NCBI RefSeq assembly: GCF_001540865.1
Contig: NC_033633.1
Span: 7,177,486 to 7,241,485, forward strand
DNA length: 64,000 bases
Reading direction: 5' to 3'
From: Ananas comosus
Taxonomy: Eukaryota; Streptophyta; Magnoliopsida; Poales; Bromeliaceae
Shown in pieces: positions 22,835 through 34,605 of the stretch; position 1 is the first letter of the stretch, and the number at the start of each line of letters is the position of its first letter. The position numbers and the translations under genes are program-made. The notes under the pieces are model-generated. The model was not told the origin of the DNA, did not search any database, and saw nothing but the letters and a program-made list of their open reading frames with translations.

Positions 22835-25800
22835 ACTGGACGCGTGATGATGCCGCGTCAACCCGAGGTGGCGCGATCGGCCCCGAGCGGACGGGTATTC
22901 GCCGCTCAGGTCCAAGCTGAGGAACCTGCGGAGGCGGAGGAGCATCGCCTTGTGGCAGGTATGGTTTTAATTAACGGAGTTCGCTCCAGGGCTTTATTTG
23001 ATACAGGAGCCACGCATTCATTCATAAGTAGATCATTCGCACGCATGCATTGCATACATATAGAAACGAGTGACAAGTGGCGAGTAGAAGGCCCTGGGTC
23101 GACATTCAATACCTACACGGAGTGCGCCTCGTGTCCGGTACAAATAGGCGACTGGATTATGCCTATTCGAACGCTAGGACTCCAGAAACTTGAGGCGTAC
23201 GACGTCATATTGGGCATGGACTGGCTCTCGAAATACCACGCCACGATTGACTGCAAGAGCAGGGTGATCACCTTCCGTGAGCCAGGACAAGAAGAATTCA
23301 CCTACCAGGCTTGTCAGAGCTCGTGCTTCGTCGCGATGGTGTCGGCGACAAGAGCAAGAAAGTTGGTAAGCAATGGTTGTGCGGCGTTCTTGGCGACCGT
23401 TGTAGAGGTGGATCGAGTAGCTCCAACATTAGAGGAGTTATCGGTGGTGCGGGAGTTCCCGGATGTGTTTCCCGCGGAGTTGCCGGAGATACCACCGGAT
23501 CGGGAGATCGAGTTCGTTATAGACTTGGTTCCCGGTACCGCACCGATCTCGAAGGCCCCGTACCGAATGGCGCCGGCGGAATTGAAGGAGTTGAGGAGTC
23601 AATTGCAAGATCTCCTCGACAAGCAATTTATCCGGCCGAGTGTATCACCGTGGGGAGCCCCGGTGTTGTTTGTGCGGAAGAAGGACGGATCGTTCCGACT
23701 CTGTGTGGATTATCTAGAATTGAACAGGGTCACGATCAAGAACAAGTACCCACTACCCCGAATCGATGACTTGTTCGATCAGTTGCAAGGGTCGTGTGTG
23801 TACTCGAAGATAGATTTGCAATCCGGCTATCACCAACTGAAGATCAAGCCGGAAGATGTGCAGAAAACTGCGTTTCGTACGTGATATGGACATTACGAAT
23901 TCACGGTCATGCCATTTGTACTCACGAATGCTCCAGCGGCATTTATGGATTTAATGAACCGTGTCTTCAAGAAGTATCTGGATCAATTTGTCGTGGTCTT
24001 CATAGACGACATATTGATCTACTCTCGCAGCGACGAGGAACATGCCGAGCATTTGAGGATAGTACTTCAAGTCCTTCGGGAGGAGAAGCTATATGCTAAG
24101 CTGAAGAAGTGTGACTTCTGGCTCAGCAAGGTCGCCTTCTTGGGGCATGTGATTTCAGCGGGTGGAGTTTCTGTAGACCCGAGGAAAGTTGAGGCAATCA
24201 AGGATTGGCCGCGCCCGACGAACGTCACGGAGGTTCGAAGCTTCGTGGGCTTAGCGGGCTATTATAGGCGGTTTGTGGAAGGCTTTTCCAAGATAGTAAT
24301 TCCACTTACCCGCCTGACCCAGAAAAGCACCAAGTTTGTTTGGAGCGAGGAGTGCGACCGAAGCTTTAAAGAGTTGAAGCAACGATTAACTTCGACTCCG
24401 GTGCTCGCTCTACCGGTGCAGGGCGAAGACTTCGTGGTCTATAGCGATGCCTCCTATCTTGGATTGGGGTGTGTGTTGATGCAACACGGGAAGGTGATTG
24501 CCTACGCATCCCGTCAGCTGAAGAGCTATGAAAAGAACTACCCCATCCATGATTTGGAGCTAGCGATGGTGATTTTCGCCTTAAAGCTGTGGAGGCACTA
24601 TTTATATGGTGCCCACTGTGAGATCTATACCGACCACAAGAGCTTAAAGTACTTGTTTACTCAGAAGGAGCTCAATATGCGTCAGCGGCGGTGGTTGGAG
24701 CTGTTGAAGGATTATGATGTCGATATCCTCTACCACCCCAGGAAGGCAAATGTGGTCGCGGACGCGCTGAGTAGAAAGTCGGCGAAGAACCTCGCATTTG
24801 ACGTTACCCAGCAAACACCCTTATGGCTGGATATGGAGCGATTAGACCTCGAGGTGGTTGCTCCCGAGGTCCCGACCCAGTTGATGGCACTCGTTGTCCA
24901 ACCGACCTTGTTGGAGAGGATTAAAGATCTGCAACCCGCAGAGCCAGAACTCCAAAAGGTGCGGCGAAACATCGAGGAGGGGCAAAGCGGCGATTTCAGT
25001 ATACACGCCGATGGTGCGCTTCGGTTTAGAAACCGATGGTGTGTGCCGAAAGATGGAGAGCTTCGCGAATTGATTCTACAAGAAGCACATAGATCTCCGT
25101 ATGCTCATCACCCGGGCGGCACCAAGATGTATCAAGGATTGAAAATGCACTATTGGTGGCCGGGAATGAAGAGTGATATTGGACGCTTTGTGGCCAAGTG
25201 CCTAACATGCCAACAAGTGAAGGCCGAGCGCCGATTTCCAGCGGAAAAGCTTCAAAGCCTACCAATCCTTGTTTGGAAATGGGAGGATATCTCGATGGAT
25301 TTTGTGGTCAGCTTGCCTCGCTCAACGGGCGGCCATGATGCAATTTGGGTAATTGTGGACCGATTAACTAAGTCGGCTCATTTCTTGCCGATCCACACCA
25401 CGTGGTCGGGTGACAAGTTAGCGCAGGTATACCTCGACGAGATAGTGAGACTGCATGGGGTGCCAAAATCGATCGTGTCGGACCTTGACCCCCGGTTCAC
25501 TTCACACTTTTGGAAGAGCCTGCAGGGAGCCCTTGGCACACGGCTCGACTTTAGCACCGCATTTCATCCTCAGACCGATGGGCAAACGAAGAGAACCATT
25601 CAAACTTTGGAGGATATGTTGCGAGCGTGTGTCATCGACTATAAGGGAAGTTGGTGTCATCGACTATAAGGGAAGTTGGTGTGACCACCTACCCATGGCC
25701 GAGTTCGCCTACAACAACAGTTATCATGCTAGTGTGGAGATGGCGCCGTTCGAGGCTCTTTATGGGCGGACGTGTCGGTCTCCTATACACTGGAGCGATG

Positions 25801-26363
25801 TTGGCGAGCGTGTGGAGTTCAGCCCGGATGTATTGCGAGAAGTGAAGGAGAAAGTCCGCCTTGCTCGCAAGAGATTGCTCACGGCGCAGTCGAGACAGCA
25901 AAGTTATGCAGATAGGCGCCGTCGAGATATAGAGTTCGCGGTGGGTGACCGCGTATTCCTGAAGGTTTCACCAATGCGGGGTGTGAAGCGGTTTGGAGTA
26001 CGGGGAAAGCTGAGTCCTCGGTACATTGGGCCATATGAGATATTGGAGCGAGTCGGCACGGTGGCGTATCGACTTGCTTTGCCGCCGGAACTTGCGGATG
26101 TGCACAATGTGTTCCATGTCTCCAATCTCCGCAAGTACATTCACGACCCCGAGCACGCAATGCTATATGAGCCGCCGGAACTTCATGAAGACTTGAGCTA
26201 TGAAGAGTTTCCGGTGAGTGTTATCGCCCGAGAAGTGCGAAAGCTAAGGAATCGAGAAATCCCCTATGTGAAGGTGAGGTGGAGCAATCACGAGGATCAC
26301 GAAGCCACCTGGGAACTCGAGGAGCTGATGAGAAAACATCATCCTAATCTGTTTGAGGAGTGA
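22835..26363 (+). pseudogene. pol: Pol of element 2: protease, RT, RNase H, integrase, chromodomain
   Basis: Domains in order: aspartic protease ([12 protein letters not shown] near 22997), reverse transcriptase ([32 protein letters not shown] near 23985-24025), RNase H ([36 protein letters not shown]), integrase zinc finger ([14 protein letters not shown] with CLTC), integrase core ([15 protein letters not shown]) and a C-terminal chromodomain (YVKVRWSNHEDHEATWELEE near 26262-26325). The chromodomain marks it as a chromovirus, and with the long LTRs it fits Tekay/Del. Defects: an in-frame TGA at 23882, a 25-bp tandem duplication (25631-25680) that shifts the frame, and Lys where the integrase catalytic Glu is expected (DGQTKRTIQ, about 25576-25602). 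The element is recently decayed but not functional. Confidence 0.95.
25631..25680. repeat. 25-bp tandem duplication in the integrase frame
   Basis: GTCATCGACTATAAGGGAAG and the following TTGGT occur twice in direct tandem, at 25631-25655 and 25656-25680. Since 25 is not a multiple of three, the duplication shifts the reading frame; the C-terminal integrase resumes in another frame and ends at 26363. It could be a replication slip or an assembly error. Confidence 0.95.
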
Positions 26364-26421
26364 GGTATGAGTTTAAATGAAAGTTAGAAAATTTATTCGT
26401 TTCGAGGACGAAACTCCTTTT

Positions 26422-26434
26422 AAGGAGGGGAGGA
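26422..26434 (+). other. polypurine tract of element 2
   Basis: AAGGAGGGGAGGA lies directly before the TG start of the 3' LTR at 26435, where plus-strand DNA synthesis is primed. It defines the LTR start precisely. Confidence 0.92.
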
Positions 26435-28530
26435 TGTAAGGAAGTGAATTCTCGAAATACGAGGATTGTACTTCATCCAGGATCGACTAATTGTCGAAAG
26501 TATACCCTTTGTGGGAGTTGAGAATGTCCCAAACACAAAAAGTGCTTTGGAGTGAGTCCGCGAGAGCAAATGATGCAAACTGCATCATTGGGCTAAGATT
26601 ACTCTCGGGGACCGGTCTCTGGAGGTGAGAGACCGGTTCCCCTGGCTGGGTGTAGCGGGGTTGCGTGATGCAACCAGTCCCTAGCAGGGAAGGACCGGTT
26701 CCCGAACGTGGTCCCAGCGAGAAGTGCCAAAAATTGGCTAAGTCCTGAAAATCGAGCTCTCGGGGACCGGTCTCTCAGGCGAAGACCGGTCTCCCGAGGA
26801 CCGGTCTCCCGGGGAGAGACCGGTTCCCGAACGCGTGCGCCCGAGGGAAGCTCTCGAGGACCGATCCCAGGTCGGGGAGACCGGTCCCTCCGCGCGAAAA
26901 CTGCCCAGTGAGGGCAGTGCACAGGAGTGAAAGTTGAGAGGCTTTTATGCAAAATGGCTTTTATTTGAGTGGGCTGAGCCCTCTCTCTCCCTCACACTCT
27001 CTCATTTCACTCTCTCTCACTCTCTTTCTCTCTTGCTCTCTCTCTCTGGAGATAACAAAGAAGGAGAAGAAGAAAGAGAAGAAGAAGAAGGAGGAGAAGA
27101 AGAAGAAGAAGGAGGAGAAGAAGAAGGAAGCTGGGAGCATCTTCCTCTCCCTCTCCTCTTCCCATTGGTGTAGCTCTAGAGGTAAGCTACTAAACCCTAG
27201 CTGGTAAACTTAGGGTTTTTGGGTTTTATGCTTTGGAATGGGTCAAATGAACCCTAAGCTAGCTTCTAAATAGATCAATCCCAAGAATCTAAGGATTTAT
27301 TGGGTGGTTTGCTATAGGTGCAAACCTAGGGCTCCAAAATAGGGTTTTTTGTAAAAGTATGAGATTGATCTCATTTGAAGCCTTGGAAACCCTATTGATA
27401 GGTCCCAAAACGCGGGGGCGAAGTCGATTTCGGCATTTGGTGAACCGACGTGAAGTTCTCGGCAAAATCGGGCCGGGCTAGTGTTGATTCGGGCGAGGAA
27501 GGCTGAAGCCTTTTCGTAGAGCTCGCCGAGAAGGATTTTCCAAGCCTCTACGCCGAGAAGGATTTTCCAAGCCTTTTCTTAGATTGCATTTAATCTCATC
27601 TCTTCATGTTGCATTGTAGGATTGCATAGTAGCTCCATTCCTTATGCTTTCTAATTGATAACCTAGTGTACTTGGAACGCTTGGTAATTTAGATAGGTGA
27701 GGATTGGGTCGAGACGTAAATTCTATCGTGCGAAAGAAAAGAGATGAACCCGATGGGGGTATTGATGACATAGAAAGTAGTGTTATTGTCAAAGAACAAA
27801 CGAGTGGCATCCAAACATTGAATGATAACGAATGGCATTAATGTAGTGTAAATAACACTAGAGGTCGATGGACCTAGGGATAGGTGGATCCCTTAGAAAA
27901 TGCCTTGTGAACAATGAATTTAGAAACTAAATTGCATTGCATGAATGTCACGAACGATTGATTCCGCGGATTCGTTGACCCTAGTTTAGGGCGTCCTCAC
28001 TCGGATGAGGATTTGATTTGGGTTATGACTCTAGTTGTAGAGCCTCCTCACTTGAGAGGTGGATTGGATAGACCTTAGTTACAGTGTGTCTAATTATGAA
28101 GATGGATACTAGCTCAAGTTGCGTTTTAGGTGGCATAACCTCCATTCCCCACATGGAGGGGATGTAGTCGAGTAATCAGAGTTGCGCGACTAGGAACTTG
28201 GAGTCCGCGATCCACAATGGAGGTCCGAGTGGTCCTGGCTTAGGTGATTGGAGCTCCTCACCATTTGGATTAAAAAGTGAGTCCATGGGCGAGCCTCGCG
28301 GCTCGCCGCAATTGGGTAATGAAGGTTATTGATTCAATTGAAATGCTATTCAACATGGATCGAATTTGTTAGGTATTGTAGCAACTTTATAGTTAAGCAT
28401 AATCATATTCATGATTATGGCATAGTAGCTAGTAGCATTGTTTTCCTTATACTGGCATTTACAGCTTTCAGATATATATCGTGATCTATCTATCTTTGTT
28501 ATTTATCCCCATTGACCTGAGTGGGGAGAT
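26435..28530 (+). mobile_element. 3' LTR of element 2, first part (family B)
   Basis: It begins TGTAAGGAAGTGAATTCTCG right after the polypurine tract. Eight ACCGGT palindromes lie at 26608-26890, then ACTGCCCAGTGAGGGCAGTG, a CT-rich stretch, a GA-rich tract (27056-27130), TCTTCCCATTGGTGTAGCTC, GGTAAGC and AAACCCTAGC. A 27-bp tandem repeat with GAGAAGGATTTTCCAAGCC lies at 27524-27577. The LTR is interrupted after GAGAT at 28530 by a nested solo LTR and resumes at 31009. Confidence 0.92.
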
Positions 28531-31003
28531 TTAGCACTTGGGACTTGCAAATTCGAGGTTCAAGTGTTCGATTTGTATACGAACTTTTCCCATTGGTGGG
28601 GTGCCGGTCGATGGTATACTGGTCCAAACAGTTCGATCTCGAGACTTTTGGCGCAGATCTTGAGTTTTTTATCTCGGGACCGAGTCCTGAAGATGAGACG
28701 ATCCGTGAACATTGGACATGCTGCGGTCGCCGCGGGCACCGGTCTCCTGGCCGTCGAGACCAGTTCGGGCCGAGCGCGTCTGGCCCCCGGAGAGACCGGT
28801 CCGCGCGGCGAGACCGGTTCGTGCCGACGTTTATTTTCGGAGGGCAGGCTGATGAGAACCAGGTCAGGTGGAGGAACGTCCTCTGGCGAAATCGCCAGAC
28901 CGGGCTGATGTGATTTGAGTTTTTGAGGGGCTATGTGGATTTTTGTATCTTTAGAGGCTATAAGGCAGCCTTCGTCCTCTTCTCACTCTCATTTCTCTTC
29001 CTCAACATCTTTCTACACTTCTATGAGAGAGAAAGGGAAGGAAGAAGAGAAGGAGAAGGAGGGAGAAGAGTGCTTGGAGGCCATGAGCACCTTTTCCTTT
29101 TTCCACTTTGGAGAGCTGAGCTCGGTTGATTTTGGAGATCTAATCAAAGCCTACTTGTTTTGAGCTTGGTTGAGCTTCTCTTTAGTTGGTAGCATGTAAT
29201 CCCATTTTTACATGCTTTCTAGGTTTTACTAAGATAAACCCTAGATTTTTTGAATTGAGTCGTTTATTTGGGGTTTTATTGAATTTGGGCTTGGCAACCA
29301 AATTGGTTAGAACCTTTGTTAGGTTTAGTTGAGGATCTAACTCCCATTTGGAGTATTTATAGCCTTCTTCGCAATTCGCGTTAAGTTTTTCCCAACCTAG
29401 CTTGGTTGGTTAATGATTAGCTATTCGCTCTTCGTTTCGTTTGGGTGACCCTATTTTTGATGTTTCTAGGGTACTAGGGAGCTTGTGGATATCTTCGTTC
29501 GGCGAAACGAAGAAGTCGATTCTTTTGGTGGGTTTGACTTCATGAAAATGGGGCAAAATGGCCCCTATGCCTTCTAACCCTTTTGTAAAGTATTTTTGAA
29601 TGCAAATTCATGCTAAACATGATTTATATAAATTTTAGAATACTTAACATGCATGCCTCATGTATCGTAAAATTTGTTCTCCATACAGTAGGACTATATG
29701 CGTAGATTGCATGTATTGTGGATAGTGCTTGGTTTTGCAAGTTGAGAACATGTCTCCATGCTAGAGTTGAGTGAATTATGCATCACGAACATATTAATGC
29801 CATGCTTGGAACTCGTTGAACAAAAGTGTCATCAAGGGGCACTTGAAACTAGTAAACTATTAAATTGCAATATAGAGACATGTTGATAGGCCACTACATA
29901 TCTGCTACATTCCATGTTAGAGACATGATGACATAAAGATAGACCATTGAGATACTTGATATATTCCATGTTGTTAGACATGAGGACTTGGTTCTTGAGA
30001 CGGATCATTGCTTGCTTGCCATTGTGCTCATTCGCACATGCTTGTGAGGGTCGCTCCCTACAAGCCGGCACTCCGGAGATAGCCATCGCGACACATGCTC
30101 GCCGTGCGGGATTGGGCGCCGAAGTGGATTGCCGTGGGGGAGGCTCATCCCTAGAGTGGGGATGTTGACTACCACGAGGCCATTAGGCACGGCGCAGGCC
30201 AGACAGCCTTCGGGTGGGTCTTATATGATTGGGACTTAGTTACGGAATGTGCTTTGTGAACTTTAAAACTATTAAAGTGGATTTGGACTAGAATAGTAAA
30301 CAATGACATCCCTACTATTTTTGCATTGAGAACATTGGATTGGTTGCATTCCTACGCTTATGCATGTCATACCCATCCATGTACATTCATGATATAGTTG
30401 CTTTATTACTTATGCCAATCATGCTAAATGGAGACTCTATGTTATAGTAAGTCACTTTATGCTTGCCTTTTTATTATTACATTGTTAGTCACTGACCTCT
30501 TCTTGTAGCTTTTGGGCCTTGTGGCGCAGTTCACTGAAGTCAGTAATTGCCCACTGGGAACTATTTTTAATAGTTCTCACGCCCCTGTTTTCGTGGTTTA
30601 CCTTTCAGAGCCTTCGGCACCGGCGGAGGCACGGGATCGCGGCAAGGGGATCGCTTAGCTAGCTAGCGATGAGCGGTTCTTTGCCTAGGTGGTTTGCTCT
30701 TTCTTTTGTAGTTGGGAGAGTGAGAGATTTCTGTGTCCATGTATAGAGACCACCTATGTACCTACTTTTAGCACTTGCGTTTGGGATTTCCTATTGTATT
30801 TACTTTATGTTCTATTTAGTGGATTTACAGCTTTATCCTTATCCTTTGTTGTAGCATTTAGACATTTATTACGCTCTGATACTCCTAGATGTCTTGTATT
30901 ATTGCTTTTATTATTGTTGCTTTTAGACGCCTTATGCGTTTTAGACGTATGGCGGATCTGGGCACGCGCCGGGCGGGCTTCCGCTGGATCCCAGGGCGTG
31001 ACA
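28531..31003 (+). mobile_element. solo family A LTR nested in element 2's 3' LTR (target duplication GAGAT)
   Basis: It lies between GAGAT at 28526-28530 and GAGAT at 31004-31008. The degraded start TTAGCACTTGGGACTTGCAA corresponds to TGTAACACACTGGACCTTTGCAA; the end is CCAGGGCGTGACA. A short ACCGGT array is at 28736-28815, CCAGACCGGGCTGATGTGA near 28896-28914, a GA-rich tract at 29020-29065, and AAACCCTAG near 29238. There is no primer site or coding region, so the internal part was lost by LTR-LTR recombination. ORFs such as 30689-31081 fall in the LTR and are incidental. Confidence 0.93.
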
Positions 31004-31008
31004 GAGAT

Positions 31009-31531
31009 CGGCAGAGTCGGCGGCCGAGCCCACTGGGAACTATCAAAGATAGTTCTCACCCCACTCTATTTCCAGTGGTAGGTTCAGGGTTGCAGAGAGA
31101 GGACCGCGGCAAGGGCGTCGCGGCCGACCAGTGAGACCGTGGTAGTATAGTAGCTTTCCTTTTTGCATTAGCACACCTATGTATTGAGAGAGATTCATGT
31201 AGGTGAGGTTGGAGAGCTATGTATTTTGAGGATCAAATGTATTTACTTTGGAAAATGATGTAAATGTAGAGAACGCAACTATTGTAATGGTTAGTAAAGT
31301 ACTCTCTTTATTTCACTCGTATATCTTGTGCATTACTTGCTCTTCTTGTTGTCGGCACTGTTTGTGCCCTCGTCGGGTGTGTATGTTTAGAATTTAAAGT
31401 CCTGGGTAAATTTTTGTACACATTCCTATTGTTGAGCCTTGGGCGGACAGGGGAGGTGCTGTCCGTTCGGCGGTCCGCCGCCACGGCCAAACCGTGCCAA
31501 ATTGGTAGTGGTTTCGGGGCGGGGCGTGACA
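31009..31531 (+). mobile_element. 3' LTR of element 2, final part
   Basis: It resumes the family B LTR after the nested insertion and matches 20716-21235 almost throughout: GCCGAGCCCACTGG, TAGTTCTCACCCCACTC, GTGGTAGTATAGTAGC, GGGCGGACAGGGGAGGTGCT and GGGGCGTGACA at 31531. The very high similarity to the 5' LTR suggests a recent insertion. The flank after 31531 is AAGAG. Confidence 0.92.
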
Positions 31532-31904
31532 AAGAGGGTCCTCGTTCAAGCACGATCACTGTCCCTATGTCGATTCTCTCGCCTTTCTCCTTGGTTCGAA
31601 AGCTAGCGCTCGCCTTTCACCTACGCCTAGGGTTCAAATCGCCTCGTCCTCCTCGCAGGATCGAGCCCTAGATTTTTTTTCTCCAACGACGAAACGAACG
31701 ACATTCCACTTTCTCTCTCTCTCCCCTCTCTCTCTCCGTCAAGTAAAAGGTAAGGGCATTATCGTCATTTCACGCTTTCCGTTAACACCGTAGCCCCCTG
31801 TGCACAATTTCATAATTAGGAGGGGGCAAAGTGTAGGTTTTTAAATGTAAGGAGGGGAAAGTGAAAAATCGGGTTATTATAGGGGGATTTTCTGTAATTT
31901 AGCC
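31532..31904. mobile_element. right half of a MULE-like element
   Basis: The right end AGGGGGATTTTCTGTAATTT followed by AGCC (31904), together with GGGGGCAAAGTGTAGGTTTT and GGGGAAAGTGAAAAATCGGG, matches the right TIR of the complete element at 55369-56015. The interior (31540-31730) is GC-rich and includes AGGGTTCAAATCGCC and TTCTCTCTCTCTC-like stretches, possibly captured gene sequence. The left half is replaced by element 2, which seems to have inserted in it. Confidence 0.8.
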
Positions 31905-32714
31905 TTTTTTTTATTTTGCCTCGAGAAGCAATCGAAATTGCTGCGCGTAACCGACCCTAAGGTGAGTTAGCATTCCATCATAGGCAACATACATTTTGGG
32001 TATTCTGGCGCCCTAATGGGTTTTCACTAGGTACCTTCCCCTAACTTTTGCCTGTGAACCTTGAAAGGTTTTCTCACAGCGGGAATCCCAATTGTGAATC
32101 AGAGGAAGTGACCTTAGGAGTGGAGGCTCGGTCCTACTATTTGCCTGTAAGCAATGAAAGTAGTTATTCTATACTTGTAGGAGCTATGAAGAAAGCTAGT
32201 GAAGGCGAAATTGAAGCAAGTGCAGATTTCAGCATAGAATCCCTACTGTTGGAGCTGAAAAGAAGTAAAGTAAGTGCAGTTTTGATGGATTGAGCTGAAA
32301 GGAAAGCTTTTATGAGCTGGGAATCTGTTGGACGAGCCCGAAATTGAGGTAAGGTTGATGATATTCCTGGTTTGGGTGTGTTGTTGCTCTAAGGGAGCTT
32401 GAACCAGGAATTTATGAACTTTGGGAACCTATTTAGCATGAAAGTAAGTATATGTCATTTGTATGCATGTAAGACATGTAATCTGAGACCTGTTGGTCTT
32501 TTTCCCTGTTTAGAGTGTGGTATTTAACTTAGAGAGGAATTAAGCTATGAGTTCTTAGTTATGTAGGGCTATGGACTCTTGGTTATTAACCATATAATTG
32601 TTATAAAAGCCTTAGAAGCTATATAAGGCAGCATATACGTAGTACATACACAAGTTGCTAGGGATGAAACCTAGAGTGGATTAGCTTTAATTTCTGAATA
32701 AAAGTGATACTATT
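31905..32714 (+). mobile_element. LTR-derived sequence (family F, first visible part)
   Basis: AGCTGAAA-type words (32250-32330) are shared with the inverted copy at 1081-3524. Its continuation is found after the inserted LTRs, at 37747-38260, 43233-43653, 46352-46810 and 48176-48242. There is no gene; the 81-codon ORF at 32048 has no domain. Confidence 0.6.
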
Positions 32715-34605
32715 TGTCACGCCCCAATCCCCGCCAATTTGGTCAGGTTCGGGTCACGTCAACAGACGCCGAACGGACAAAGCCTCCCCTGTCCGCCCAA
32801 GGCTCTAACAACATGTATAAATAAACAATCAACAAAAGATTTACATATATAATACAAGGCTTGCACGAGGGCAAGCAACAACGGAAGCGAAAGTTCTAAG
32901 CAAAGTATACAACACACAAGATATTTGATTAAATTTAAACCAAATACAAGTAAATAAAACTATTACATTCCATTAATCCATCATATCTTTTTACATTTAA
33001 CCATCCACCAAATACATGATTGTTTACAACTTTACATCTCTAAATCAACAAAAAAGTTGATACATGTAAATATTGAATGACTACAAAATGCAAAATATCC
33101 CCGGTGGCCGCTACCTACGGCGCTAAACCCTTGCCTTGGTCCTCCGCCGCCCCGCTCGTGCTAGGACCTGTAGGGTTAGCGGTGTGAGAACTAAACAAAG
33201 TTCCCAGTGAGTTCGGCATCCGACCTCGCCGACTTACCCACTAGGTCTATCCAGGCATAAGTATTTCAAGGAAAGAAAAGTAATCAGTACTAATCCATCT
33301 AATACTATGCCTGCAGAAGAATGTCAGTGGATACATATACTTAATGCGATAATAGAAATGCATGCATGCTCAAATCATAAATAAGCTTTGGCTCTTACCC
33401 AATCTTACCGGTAAACCTTATTAACCCCAATAACTCACAACCCAAAATTCCTTAATAACGGGGGACTCGAACTTTCCTAGGGACCGTCATCTGGGGGGGA
33501 CTTTACCACGCCCAGTGGTGACCAACTCCGGAGCGCACCGCCCGAGGGGGAGCGACCTCCCTCAAGCCAAGACGTATCGTGAGTATCGATCCAATCCTCA
33601 CTTGAGGATTCATAGCCACTAGTCACAATGCCGGTGTCATGATAGGTCTCTACCTATTCAATTTGGCCACTCTCTAGGCTATACCTATGATGATGCCATA
33701 ATTGGTTAAACTATGTTTAACAGTTCATCTCTCAATGCCAATCTTGTTTCTATGTCAATGTCACATTTATTTTCTATTGTCCAAGTCCAAACCTCACATT
33801 CACACAACTTGAGGGTTCTACCACACATGTCCATTTTTGGTTCTACCATTCTCTATGTTCAACTACGTTAGAAGCATATAAATGAAATCGAACCAAGTTC
33901 CACATGTATCTACCCTACAATGCATGAATGGCTATATATATGTATATGCTCAATAAAAAAGGAAAACAGACGTAGAAGGGAATCCAACGATTCCGGCGTG
34001 CACCCCCTACCTCTAATGGTCATGTGGGTGTGGAATATGAAGACTCCCGAATGCTACGAATGCCGGCTCCGCGTCCTGTAACCAAGTTAGTGCCCTATTA
34101 GGCCATTTATACATGAACTATTCTTAAATGTTTTCGTATCGTTGAACGGAGTTGTCCAACATGTTTATTTGACCCCCAATTAGGTTTCTACGAGGTCAAT
34201 TTGTCCCCGAAAAATTCTAGGGCAAAAGCCCCAATTTCCAAGCCCTAACAATGTCATTTAGGGTTTCCCCTTGGATTGATCTCATTGCTAAGCAAAAGGT
34301 AGCTTAGAATCACTTAGGAGGCATTCTAATAAGGTTTTCAAGCTTTTGGAACCAACTCTAGGGCTTCTATAGTGAACCCTAATCATCCACCATGAGAGCA
34401 CTTGAGCTTTCATGGGTTCCATGGAGTTCAAGGCCTTTAGAGGGTTCCCAAGGCTAAAAACAACCCAAAACTCCAAATCTTAGGGATCAAAACCAAACCC
34501 TAGACTCATTTATACCAAAAACTCACCTTAGCCTAAGCTCCTCCAAGTCCTTCTTGTAGGAGAGCTTGTAGAACCCACCAAAGCCTCCAAATCCTCCTTC
34601 TCCTT
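32715..34605 (-). mobile_element. solo family D LTR, right-hand part (target duplication CTATT)
   Basis: The LTR is inverted: TGTCACGCCCCAATCC at 32715 is preceded by CTATT (32710-32714), and its other end TGGTATGTTACA at 37741 is followed by CTATT (37742-37746). It contains the inverted order CCTGTCCGCCCAAGGC, GAGAACTAAACAAAGTTCCC and AAACCCTA boxes. It is interrupted at 34605 by a plus-strand LTR. No primer site or coding sequence, so it is a solo LTR. Confidence 0.93.
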
